The notes beneath the pieces were generated by a model. It saw nothing but the letters and a program-made list of their open reading frames with translations. It ran no database searches and was not told where the DNA came from. The position numbers and the translations under genes were made by a program. From Microcaldota archaeon (lineage in GTDB: Archaea; Micrarchaeota; Micrarchaeia; Micrarchaeales; Micrarchaeaceae), in contig JAKBRJ010000009.1 in assembly GCA_021834785.1 (NCBI GenBank), positions 1 to 28,963 of the forward strand: 28,963 bases of DNA. Direction: 5' to 3'. Of the stretch, positions 14,370 to 21,729 are shown one piece after another (the first letter of the stretch is position 1; every line of letters begins with the position of its first letter).

Positions 14370-14987
14370 ATGTCGGAACTAGAAGTTAGAAGTGAAGCAC
14401 CAGTCCAGGATGTTGCAAGAAAGGGTGTATATGTACCAGAACAATCTCGTAAGCCAGTTAAAGACGCGTATGATACTGCTAAAAAATTGGGTGGCATACT
14501 GGCTACTTTCAATGAAACAATCAGAGACCTAAGAGCCTTGAAGAATGCGAGCGATAGCTACGTGTTTAACTACATGCTTGCGGTGAATCCAAAGGGTCTG
14601 CCAAGGGAAGCAGGATGTTATCGTGTAGAGCGCACTGACGAAGTAAAATATATACCTATATCAAAAGACGAGGCGGAAATACTCATATTCAACGGACGCT
14701 TGTATGATGTATTGTATGTTACTGAAACAGCTGTAAATGCGGCAAAAGAAGGGCGCCCTATCGCGCTGGGCTTCAAATTCCGCTTTCAGTGGATTCAGGG
14801 CATCTCCGTGAACGACCTGCCGGACGAAGATGCGCAAGTTGCGCTGTCGCGCCAAGTTGTGCCACAGGCAAATGCAGCTCAGGCAGAATTGCTTAGGAAA
14901 GCATGGAAACAACTAGGCAAGATCAACGAAATTGCAAGGACTGACATGACTGACGCCATAGAAGAAGTGCTAAGGCGGGCAGCGTAA
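14370..14987 (+). CDS. Hypothetical soluble protein, 205 residues
   Basis: I do not recognise this protein. It begins after a TATA box with a very short leader, so it may be well expressed. The N-terminus (about 1-30) is charged and probably disordered. A helical part follows (VKDAYDTAKKLGGILATFNETIRDLRALKN), then a mixed strand region with YRVERTDEVKYIPISKDEAEILIFNGRLYDVLY, and a C-terminal helical region ending EIARTDMTDAIEEVLRRAA. No signal peptide, membrane span or cysteine cluster is present. A GUAA-capped hairpin lies 65 bases after the stop. Confidence 0.7.
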   Translation: MSELEVRSEAPVQDVARKGVYVPEQSRKPVKDAYDTAKKLGGILATFNETIRDLRALKNASDSYVFNYMLAVNPKGLPREAGCYRVERTDEVKYIPISKDEAEILIFNGRLYDVLYVTETAVNAAKEGRPIALGFKFRFQWIQGISVNDLPDEDAQVALSRQVVPQANAAQAELLRKAWKQLGKINEIARTDMTDAIEEVLRRAA

Positions 14988-15049
14988 ACAATAAAAGGTA
15001 GTAAGCTCATTATTTCTACCCATGTTCGCTAAAGTGAAAACTCAGCAAA

Positions 15050-15067
15050 ACATCGCGTAAGCGATGT
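15050..15067 (+). repeat. GUAA-tetraloop hairpin
   Basis: acatcgc-gtaa-gcgatgt forms a perfect 7-bp stem capped by a GNRA-type tetraloop. It lies 62 bases after the 14370-14987 gene and 7 bases before the end of the BtpA-like remnant on the other strand. It could protect an mRNA 3' end. No T-run follows on either strand. Confidence 0.45.
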
Positions 15068-15073
15068 AAGGGC

Positions 15074-15267
15074 CTAGCATGGATATGTAATGCAGTTTAT
15101 TCCGTCTATGCTCCCTTCCTCCAATGCCCTTGCATCCTTAATGGCATTATCAAGAATCTTTTCAAAGCCTTCAAAGCCGTAAAAACCGAGAAGAGGTATA
15201 AAATGCAGCGCACCTATAATAGGTTGTCAACATCGAAGATTTCTGCGAGCACATCGGTTTTCTTCAT
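15074..15267 (-). pseudogene. Frameshifted N-terminal remnant of a BtpA-family protein
   Basis: Reading leftward from an ATG at 15267 gives MKKTDVLAEIFDVDN, then loss of one base shifts the frame. The continuation reads PIIGALHFIPLLGFYGFEG, then a stretch with KILDNAIKDARALEEGSIDG, and stops at 15074. This matches the start of BtpA-family TIM-barrel proteins, which have a Glu-Lys-Pro-Val-Ile-Gly type strand, a His-Leu-x-Pro-Leu-Pro-Gly loop and an Ala-Leu-Glu-Glu-Gly-Gly-Val-Asp-Gly helix-strand. Full members have about 250 residues, so only the first quarter survives and it is broken. It lies in a degenerate stretch upstream of TrpRS. Confidence 0.55.
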
Positions 15268-15407
15268 AAAGAATCATCCATATAGCTTTCTTAGTAATCT
15301 ACTATCCATATATGCTTGGTATGATACTAATACTTGCGCATTGAATTTCAAAATAAAATCGATAAATGTTCCCTATTTGCAAAGTTAGTTGGAAGTAGAA
15401 CAAAAGG

Positions 15408-15420
15408 CATAAATATATAG
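15408..15420 (+). promoter_or_regulatory. TATA box of the TrpRS gene
   Basis: cataaatatatag lies about 25-30 bases upstream of the first possible start codons of the TrpRS gene (GTG 15440, ATG 15449), as expected for an archaeal promoter with a short or absent leader. Confidence 0.5.
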
Positions 15421-15439
15421 AGATATTTATATTAGTGCT

Positions 15440-16732
15440 GTGACGTATATGACAGCAAGTAACAATAAACCAACTTCAAAAACACATGGATATGAAACCA
15501 GTCATGACACTTCAATATTGAGAGTGAATGAGATGGCAAAAAACGCAACAAAGGATGTACATATCGTTTCAGATACGACAGAAGAAACAAAGCAACAGGT
15601 TGAAAGCGAATTAAAAAGATTGGATGAGGACAAGGAAAAACTGATAGTTGCTTTTGGCGCTTCGCGCATAGAAGAGCTCAAGAAAAAACCTGATTATGTA
15701 TCCTTCAATAACGGATTTCTTACATCCCACAGGGATTTTGACAAATTCTATGAGCGACTGTTGAACCATGAAAAGAGCGCAATAGTCTCCGGTCTTAACC
15801 CCAGCGGTCAGTTTCACATAGGGCACATAGGCGTATTCGACACCAACTTGTTCTTCCAAAAGGAGTATGGTATAGATTTATATGCCCCGATATCAGATGA
15901 CGAGAGCTATGTGGCTAGGAAAATAGATAACCAGGAAGTTGGACTGAAAAATTCATTCAGACTGGTAAAGGAAGCATTAGCATACGGATATGAACCAAAG
16001 AAGACCCATTTCATAATAGACCAGATTTATACTAACATATACAATCTAGCTATAAAGATATCTAGGGGAATAAATATCAGCACAGTGAGGGCAATTTATG
16101 ATTACAAGGATTCGGATAATGTGGGCCTGACATTCTATCCTTCAGTTCAGTCTGCCCACGTTATATTTCCCCAGACACTAGGCATAAAGAACGTTTTGGT
16201 CCCGATAGGTCTGGATGAAGATACCCATCTTCGTGCTTCTAGAGATGTCGCTGAAAAATTTGGATACGAAAAAGCAAGCGTTCTCCATGGCCGTTTCCTG
16301 CCTGGGATGGACGGAAGGAAAATGTCGAAGTCAAAAGGGAATGCTGTTTATCTGCTTAGGGATACGCAGAGCGAGGTAAAGAAGAAGGTTTCACAGGCTT
16401 TCAGCGGTGGCAGGACAACAGTCGATGAGCACAGGAAGCTTGGCGGGGTCCCTGAAGTAGATATAGCATACCTGTACCTTAAATACGTATTCAAAAGCGT
16501 TAAGGAGTCCCAGCAGCTCTATGATGATTATAAGCGCGGCAGGATTCTCAGCGGCGAAATGAAAAAGATGCTCCAGAACGAGATAATTGAGAAGGTCGCG
16601 CCAATGAAGGAAAGGCTGGAACATATAACCGCTAAGGAGATGGCAAATTCGATAATGAAGAATGACAGCGTTGATTTGGAATCAATGATAGAAAAATCTG
16701 GTGTGATGTCAGAAGAAGCCAAAAAGGAATGA
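15440..16732 (+). CDS. trpS: Tryptophanyl-tRNA synthetase
   Basis: This class I synthetase (430 residues from the GTG) is the archaeal/eukaryal-type TrpRS. It shows SGLNPSGQFHIGHIG (HIGH at about 126-129), the Trp-pocket strand THFIIDQIYTN, the PIGLDEDTHLRASRDVA segment, and GRKMSKSKGN (KMSKS at 294-298). A complete C-terminal anticodon-binding domain of about 130 residues includes KLGGVPEVDIAYLYL. The N-terminal 40 residues are low in conservation and polar. In-frame ATGs at 15449 and 15533 (MAKNATKD) are alternative starts, although the TATA box fits the early ones. This is the housekeeping TrpRS; a divergent paralogue lies 1.2 kb downstream. Confidence 0.95.
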   Translation: MTYMTASNNKPTSKTHGYETSHDTSILRVNEMAKNATKDVHIVSDTTEETKQQVESELKRLDEDKEKLIVAFGASRIEELKKKPDYVSFNNGFLTSHRDFDKFYERLLNHEKSAIVSGLNPSGQFHIGHIGVFDTNLFFQKEYGIDLYAPISDDESYVARKIDNQEVGLKNSFRLVKEALAYGYEPKKTHFIIDQIYTNIYNLAIKISRGINISTVRAIYDYKDSDNVGLTFYPSVQSAHVIFPQTLGIKNVLVPIGLDEDTHLRASRDVAEKFGYEKASVLHGRFLPGMDGRKMSKSKGNAVYLLRDTQSEVKKKVSQAFSGGRTTVDEHRKLGGVPEVDIAYLYLKYVFKSVKESQQLYDDYKRGRILSGEMKKMLQNEIIEKVAPMKERLEHITAKEMANSIMKNDSVDLESMIEKSGVMSEEAKKE

Positions 16733-16740
16733 CACCCCAA

Positions 16741-16902
16741 ATTAAGTATCGCTTGTAGCAGGCGGAAGGGCACCGAGCTATCGCCGCTTAGATATTATAA
16801 TCAAAAATGCACAGGGAGAGGGATTTGCTATTCCTCAATAGGTGCATTAAATAGCTGCACCGGAAAAGTTCATTGCTTCATATGCAATAATGGGATATTT
16901 GT
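16741..16902 (+). promoter_or_regulatory. Hairpin-rich leader upstream of the methyltransferase/TrpRS-like cassette
   Basis: Two stems stand out. The first has arms ggcg (16761) and cgcc (16782) with neighbouring gcgg/ccgc alternatives. The second has perfect 7-bp arms aatgcac (16806-16812) and gtgcatt (16842-16848) with an inner gagg/cctc pairing. A TATA-like attataa lies at about 16794-16800, so the second stem would be at the 5' end of the mRNA. It could be a regulatory leader or an operator; no known riboswitch class was recognised. Confidence 0.4.
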
Positions 16903-17829
16903 GTGATTAAAATGAGGGAGAATATTGAAGATCTACAGAATAAGTACCCATGGCTCAAAGTTACTAATAGTTTGGAGGAATATGTAGAGCCAAATTATTA
17001 TAATAAGATATTAAAAGATTATATTTTTGATGGAAAAAGCGATATAAATATTTTTGAGGACTTTTTAAAAAAAATAAATCTTGATAAAGGGATTAATGCG
17101 TTAAATGCGCTAGAACTTGGATGTGGCACAGGAAGGGCTACAAAGGTATTTGTAAACTCAGTAAAGGCTGTAAATTTTACTTTGGATTTAGTAGATTTGA
17201 GCTCGAGAATGTTGGATTTCTCCAAGAAAGAGTTCAAAGATTATGAGAACATAAAGTTCTTCGAGTCAGATTCGATGAACTTTCTTGAAAAAATGATCGA
17301 AACATACGATATAATATTCAGTCTGTGGAGTTTTTCACATTCCGTACATCAAAATCTGATAAAAAAGGGTCTTTATGATGGTAAAAAGTATGTGCAGGAA
17401 GTTATCAGCAAAATGATAAAAGAGAATATGAGAGCAAATTCAAAGTTTTTCCTTATACATTTTGATTCTATGTCAGACGAACAGAGGATATTGATGAAGC
17501 AAGGGCGCAAAGTGTTTTCAATATATAATGACCTTGATAAGCAAAGCCCATCCAAACTGATTATTGATGAAGTTCTCAACAAACTAAACGATGATGGAAC
17601 TATAAAGCTCAAGGCGAACCATTTTGTGGGAGAAGCCATAACCTACTCATCGCTTAACGAGGCCCTCGAAGTGTTTCTAAATTTCCACATGGAGTCTTAT
17701 TTCAATAAAACCCCTGAACTTCAAACCGTAATCCAGGAACTATCGGATTACTTTAAAAATTTTACAGGGGAGGATGGCAAAATCAGGATCAAGCCAGGAT
17801 GCTTCACATACGAAGTAGAAAAAATATGA
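16903..17829 (+). CDS. Class I SAM-dependent methyltransferase of unknown substrate
   Basis: This 308-residue protein has the Rossmann-type methyltransferase motifs: ALELGCGTGRATKVF (motif I, about 68-82), LDLVDLSSRMLDFSKKEF (acidic residue at the end of strand 2), IKFFESDSMNFLE (motif II region) and YDIIFSLWSFSHSV (motif III/IV). The remaining C-terminal part (KANHFVGEAITYSSLNEALEVFLNFHMES and a tail with FTYEVEKI) is probably a substrate-binding cap. The GTG at 16903 or ATG at 16912 may be the start. Codon use is markedly A+T-rich compared with the core genes. The next gene is a divergent TrpRS-like protein, which suggests a small pathway using an aminoacylated or adenylated intermediate; this is inference. 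Confidence 0.75.
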   Translation: MIKMRENIEDLQNKYPWLKVTNSLEEYVEPNYYNKILKDYIFDGKSDINIFEDFLKKINLDKGINALNALELGCGTGRATKVFVNSVKAVNFTLDLVDLSSRMLDFSKKEFKDYENIKFFESDSMNFLEKMIETYDIIFSLWSFSHSVHQNLIKKGLYDGKKYVQEVISKMIKENMRANSKFFLIHFDSMSDEQRILMKQGRKVFSIYNDLDKQSPSKLIIDEVLNKLNDDGTIKLKANHFVGEAITYSSLNEALEVFLNFHMESYFNKTPELQTVIQELSDYFKNFTGEDGKIRIKPGCFTYEVEKI

Positions 17830-17882
17830 CCAAAGAAATTTGGCATAGAATAATAGCAATAATTCGGTATAGCTAAATTAAA

Positions 17883-17901
17883 GGTGTTGCGCAAAAACAC
17901 C
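17883..17901 (+). repeat. Small hairpin between methyltransferase and TrpRS-like gene
   Basis: ggtgtt-gcgcaaa-aacacc is a perfect 6-bp inverted repeat in the 100-base gap between the two cassette genes, about 29 bases before the GTG start of the second. It may be a processing or control site, or belong to a separate promoter with the A+T-rich stretch before it. Confidence 0.4.
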
Positions 17902-17929
17902 AGAAAAATCAGGATGAAGGTCAGATAAC

Positions 17930-18937
17930 GTGGCAACGCATATGAAATTTAACGTATGGGAAGTAAGAGGAAGATGGACACCTGATTATGTGAGGTTGAG
18001 AAAACATTTCAGGTTAAACCGATTTAATTTCGGCTCTAGAATGGAACCTGAAAATTTTATTAATAACGGGTTAATCATAGGCCACGAGTTTTTTGGTGAA
18101 TGGCTTAATGAGACAAAAAAGGGAAATGCCGCGCTGGTTAGCGGTTTTACCCCAAGTGGAAATCCCCACATCGGGACCCTATGTATATTCAGGCAAATGG
18201 CGTATTACCAAAAAATATATAACGCTAGATTATATATACCGATAGCGGATTTGGAGGCTGCCTATGTCCGCCATACTGAACAAGCCATAATAAAAGCTAA
18301 CACGTTAGATTTGCTGGCGCATCTTGCAGCTTCTGGAGTCAACCTTAAAAAATCTATTATATACTTACAAAGCAATAATCTTGCCACTCTCAAAAAAACG
18401 TATATGCTTGTAAATCAATTAAAAAAGTCGGAACTTGATTCTATTTATTGGAAGGATATCGGTTTACCGTATGCATTGTCTGCCTTACTAATGTCTTCTG
18501 ACATATTACTGCCTCTTGATTATGGATATTGCAGTGTGCTGGTGACATTAGGTATAGATGAGATAGGTCATATAAAGTTAGCAAGAACTTTGGCAAAAAA
18601 GTTAGGGGCGAGCAATTTTCCATCTGTTACATATACTGATCTGATTCCAGGTCTCTCTGACTCGAAGATGAGCAAAAGCATAAGTAAAAATAATATACGT
18701 CTATCAGAAAATCCGGATATTGCAGCGGAGAAGGCAAGATTAGCGGTGGAGAAAGGTAACAAACAGCTATATATTAATATGGTAAAGTGGTTTTCAAATT
18801 CCACGTATAGCATTAGTGGTAAACCGGAACCGAAACTCGCAGGAAAACTTGTAAAGGATCTTTTAGAGGAACAAAATATGAGATACAAAATTGCAAAACG
18901 GGAGGCAACTGGAATTGTAAATAAATTATTTAAGTAG
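17930..18937 (+). CDS. Divergent tryptophanyl/tyrosyl-tRNA synthetase paralogue, C-terminally short
   Basis: A second class Ic synthetase core of 335 residues (331 if the ATG at 17942 is used). It keeps SGFTPSGNPHIGT (HIGT at 80-83), TLGIDEIGHIKLARTLAKKLG, and SDSKMSKS (KMSKS at 246-250), so adenylate formation is likely possible. It differs strongly from the housekeeping TrpRS at 15440. The third segment of the active site has no match to THFIIDQIY, and after KMSKS only about 85 residues remain instead of about 130, without the GGVPEVDIAYLYL element. It may have lost normal anticodon reading. Possible roles are an amino-acid adenylating or tRNA-dependent biosynthetic enzyme, or an inhibitor-resistant spare TrpRS. 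A+T-rich codon use suggests transfer. Confidence 0.8.
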   Translation: MATHMKFNVWEVRGRWTPDYVRLRKHFRLNRFNFGSRMEPENFINNGLIIGHEFFGEWLNETKKGNAALVSGFTPSGNPHIGTLCIFRQMAYYQKIYNARLYIPIADLEAAYVRHTEQAIIKANTLDLLAHLAASGVNLKKSIIYLQSNNLATLKKTYMLVNQLKKSELDSIYWKDIGLPYALSALLMSSDILLPLDYGYCSVLVTLGIDEIGHIKLARTLAKKLGASNFPSVTYTDLIPGLSDSKMSKSISKNNIRLSENPDIAAEKARLAVEKGNKQLYINMVKWFSNSTYSISGKPEPKLAGKLVKDLLEEQNMRYKIAKREATGIVNKLFK

Positions 18938-19006
18938 AAGTAAAGATAAAGCCGCTATAAGCTGATGCACATATTTTTACAGTATAGGCAAAAGACAGGA
19001 AAAACC

Positions 19007-19969
19007 TTATGGCGAGAACATAATTTTGCCGTATCTCTTATTCAGGATTGTCGCTAGCGCCTTATCGTATTCACTTAAACGGAATTTATTTGTGATGACC
19101 TTTTTGAAATCAGTAAGATTCTGTTCTACCAAGTCAATCGCCCATTTAAAGTCGTCAGGCACATATCCATATTGTGTATGTAATTTTGCTTCTTTTGCAA
19201 TTAGCGTATTCAAATCGACACTAAAAGAGTGCGGCATGCAAGCACTTTCGAGGACTGTGCCAAAAGACTTTACTGCGTTTATGGAGTAGCTGCATGATGT
19301 CGGATCCCCACCAGCGTCATATACAATATCGTATTGGTTGCCTACTGTTTCTATAGACGTATTTTTTTCATAGAACGCGTCGATTATTTTGCCAAGTACT
19401 TGGGCTTGTTCTTTATGGCCTACCATAGTTATACTAGAAGCGCCTCCAGCTTTAGCATGGACCGCCCCAACCAAGCCTATGGCGCCAGATCCGATTATTA
19501 AGACGTTTTTCCCTTTAACATCAACATTATGCAAAGGCTTTGTGCTTGCAACTGTCTCTATTAGCACGGCTTCATCATCACCTATGCTATCAGGCACTTC
19601 ATATAGAACAGTATCTTTTGGAATCTGAGTATATTCTGCCCACCCGCCAACGCTCACGTCTTCAGTAGTAAGCCCAAAAACCTGGTTCTTTTCACATAAG
19701 TTATACCTCCCTTCACGGCAGGCCAAACAAGTGCCACATGGCATTATAGCGGGCCAAACATAGCGCTTGCCATCAATCTCACCTACATTTTCATGACCCA
19801 AAACGCGAGGTAGTTTTACATCCTTAATGTCCCCCATAATCACGTGCTTATCCGTTCCGCACACGCCGGATCTGAGGATTTTTGCCATATTTGTTCCATT
19901 TTTGAAATTTATGGCTTTCAATGTTAAATGACTATCCTCATCTGCAAATAAGGCATTGTAAGTTTGCAT
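19007..19969 (-). CDS. Zinc-dependent medium-chain alcohol/sugar dehydrogenase
   Basis: This 320-residue protein is a member of the MDR family, closest in look to archaeal glucose/galactose 1-dehydrogenases. Catalytic zinc ligands are visible in GVCGTDK (Cys37) and LGHEN (His59, Glu60). The structural zinc loop is complete in CGTCLACREGRYNLC (Cys78, 81, 84, 92), and the Rossmann fold has IIGSGAIGLVGA (160-168). The substrate cannot be read from sequence. It is about 30 residues shorter than typical members. It converges with the TrpRS-like gene, so it may or may not belong to the same pathway. A TATA-like tttaaatt near 19986-19994 suggests a leaderless mRNA from the ATG at 19969. Confidence 0.85.
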   Translation of the reverse strand: MQTYNALFADEDSHLTLKAINFKNGTNMAKILRSGVCGTDKHVIMGDIKDVKLPRVLGHENVGEIDGKRYVWPAIMPCGTCLACREGRYNLCEKNQVFGLTTEDVSVGGWAEYTQIPKDTVLYEVPDSIGDDEAVLIETVASTKPLHNVDVKGKNVLIIGSGAIGLVGAVHAKAGGASSITMVGHKEQAQVLGKIIDAFYEKNTSIETVGNQYDIVYDAGGDPTSCSYSINAVKSFGTVLESACMPHSFSVDLNTLIAKEAKLHTQYGYVPDDFKWAIDLVEQNLTDFKKVITNKFRLSEYDKALATILNKRYGKIMFSP

Positions 19970-20107
19970 GTATTTTACCCTAAAATTTAAATGATGTGAA
20001 GATTAATAATTGTTCTCTTTGCATATGGCTAGGAAGTTGAATTTTATATTTATATCCTCGTGACACCTTTTTTTTATGTTTTCTTATTATTTCACCCCAC
20101 AATTGAC
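19970..20107. other. Intergenic stretch with dehydrogenase promoter
   Basis: Apart from the TATA-like element of the dehydrogenase gene near 19986-19994, this A+T-rich stretch shows T-runs (near 20070-20076) but no open frame of note. It continues into the transposase remnant. Confidence 0.4.
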
Positions 20108-20257
20108 TCACATATATTTTACGATGTATGCAATAAGGCAGGAATAGACGTGCACTATTACTTTTTCTATTCCTACAAACCTGTTCTTTGAAAGGCAGAA
20201 TACTTCCTTTAAACTTGAGAACATTATTTCAATCGCCCATCCTTAGTTTTGGTAGTC
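20108..20257 (-). pseudogene. C-terminal remnant of a DDE transposase
   Basis: Read leftward from about 20257, the frame gives LDYQN, a stop, then GWAIEIMFSSLKEVFCLSKNR and further FVGIEKVIVHVYSCLIAYIVKYM before a stop at 20108. The WAIE element is the catalytic-Glu segment of IS4/IS5-like transposases (usually Arg-Trp-x-Ile-Glu), followed by their typical Phe-Ser-x-Leu-Lys helix and His-x-Tyr-x-x-Leu-Ile-Ala-Tyr end. The upstream part is missing, so this is a decayed element. It lies beside the tRNA-Thr gene. Confidence 0.6.
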
Positions 20258-20332
20258 TAGACCCATACAATAAGCTGGCTGAATACTATTGTTTTGAGGG
20301 CATTTCTGGATGCAACGAACCATTTGCCTGTA

Positions 20333-20441
20333 AGCCCTGAGAGGGAATTGAACCCTCAACCTCCTGTTTTCCTGAATTTCCTGATTAAACTTCTTGGAAG
20401 AAGTTTACAAGACAGGCGCTCTGCCATTGAGCTACCAGGGC
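20333..20441 (-). tRNA. tRNA-Thr(UGU) with a canonical anticodon-loop intron
   Basis: On the minus strand the acceptor GCCCTGG pairs with TCAGGGC, the D-arm is GCTC/GAGC, the anticodon stem is CCTGT/ACAGG with loop CTTGTA+A (anticodon TGT), and the T-arm is GAGGG, TTCAATT, CCCTC. The discriminator T agrees with archaeal tRNA-Thr. About 37 bases (roughly 20369-20405) interrupt the loop after position 37, the canonical intron site, and can fold with complementary aaacttctt/aagaagttt arms. CCA is not encoded. Confidence 0.92.
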
Positions 20442-20701
20442 AGTTTTTAACGGCTTTGCCGAAAATCAACCTTCGATGAACGGCATAAAGCACTCGAAAC
20501 GTGTTTAGATATGCATTTAAACATTTTTATTCTTTTAGGCAAGAATGCCTCTACCGTTAAGTCGTGTATAGTCCATTCCAATAGGGGAAAAAATAAGTTA
20601 AAGAACGTAGAAAGTAACAACCCAAAAATCCACAAACTAATAAATATTATAAAAAACGATTGAAGCTGTAAAAGCATTCTGATATTGCAAATGGTGTTAA
20701 A
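20442..20701. other. Gap between tRNA-Thr and thyX
   Basis: About 260 bases without a convincing gene. A TATA-like atattataaaa lies near 20645, about 55 bases before the thyX ATG, and ggtgttaaa precedes the ATG. I see nothing else. Confidence 0.4.
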
Positions 20702-21697
20702 ATGTCGAATTCCGAAACTTATAGAAATAAGCCCTCATCAGAAGATAAGGCAGAAAACAAAGCGGAAAGCAAAATGGAAAGAGTAGAAGTAGCCCGTGCA
20801 AACGATATGATAGGAAAGCAAATCCCAGTGCTAGATCATGGCTTCCTAGCTCTTGTTGACTATATGGGTTCAGATTCTTCTATAGTGCAGGCAGCAAGGG
20901 TCTCATATGGCAGCGGAACTAAATCGGTACATGACGATGCTGGGCTTATTCGCTACCTGCTGAGGCATGACCATACTACGCCATTTGAAATGGTGGAATT
21001 GAAGTTCATTGCAAGAATGCCAATTTTCGTAGCTCGCCAGTGGGTAAGGCACAGGACTGCAAGCATAAACGAATATTCTGCAAGATATTCGATAGTGAAG
21101 GACGATTACTACCTGCCGAGCATTGAGATGATGCAAGGGCAGTCGACTTCAAACAAGCAGGGCAGAGAGGAGGGCAATCTTTCAAAAGGAATGCGCGAGG
21201 ATTTTATAGGCAAGATAAAAGAAAAATCCGATGATGCATATAAGCTATACATGGAAATGATAAATGCAGGGGTGGCAAGGGAACTTGCAAGGATGGTATT
21301 ACCTGTAAATTTTTATACCGAATGGTACTGGAAAAGCAACCTTCACAATACCTTCCATTTTCTGGCATTAAGGCTTGACCCGCATGCGCAATGGGAGACA
21401 AGGCAGTATGCTGTAGCCATGGCGAATATTGTGAAGTCAGTAGCTCCAATAGCGTATTCTGCCTTCGATGACTTCATGCTTTCAAGCGTCAAGCTCTCTA
21501 AAAAAGAACAGCACGCAATAGACCTGATCATTAACGGCGTGGAGATTACTGAAGCATGCAAAATGGCAAAGCTGCCATTAAGGAGGGATGACAACAAGCC
21601 TATAAAGACCGGCGAAGGCCCTGAGTTTTTGGCAAAGCTGGAAAGAATAAAAAGCAATGCCAGCGGAATAAGCAAGGCAGATGGCGAAAGCATATAA
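20702..21697 (+). CDS. thyX: FAD-dependent thymidylate synthase ThyX
   Basis: The enzyme makes dTMP from dUMP with methylene-tetrahydrofolate and a reduced flavin. The ThyX signature RHRTASINEYSARY is at residues 116-129 (RHR-x7-S). The flanking HDHTTPFEMVELKF (90-102), the LPVNFYTEWYWKSNLHNTFHFLALR segment and the DPHAQWETRQYA helix are all family hallmarks. With 331 residues it is longer than usual because of a polar N-terminal extension (about 1-28, many Glu, Lys and Ser) and a 50-residue tail. An in-frame ATG at residue 25 (MERVEV) could be the start, although ggtg lies upstream of the ATG at 20702. It converges with the flippase gene. Confidence 0.95.
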   Translation: MSNSETYRNKPSSEDKAENKAESKMERVEVARANDMIGKQIPVLDHGFLALVDYMGSDSSIVQAARVSYGSGTKSVHDDAGLIRYLLRHDHTTPFEMVELKFIARMPIFVARQWVRHRTASINEYSARYSIVKDDYYLPSIEMMQGQSTSNKQGREEGNLSKGMREDFIGKIKEKSDDAYKLYMEMINAGVARELARMVLPVNFYTEWYWKSNLHNTFHFLALRLDPHAQWETRQYAVAMANIVKSVAPIAYSAFDDFMLSSVKLSKKEQHAIDLIINGVEITEACKMAKLPLRRDDNKPIKTGEGPEFLAKLERIKSNASGISKADGESI

Positions 21698-21729
21698 GGG
21701 CTCATTCCAGCGTTTTCTCTTCCCCAACC

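Noticed and set aside
15203..15388. 61-residue plus-strand frame before TrpRS
   Set aside because: It overlaps the BtpA-like remnant on the other strand and shows no family features or ribosome-binding site.
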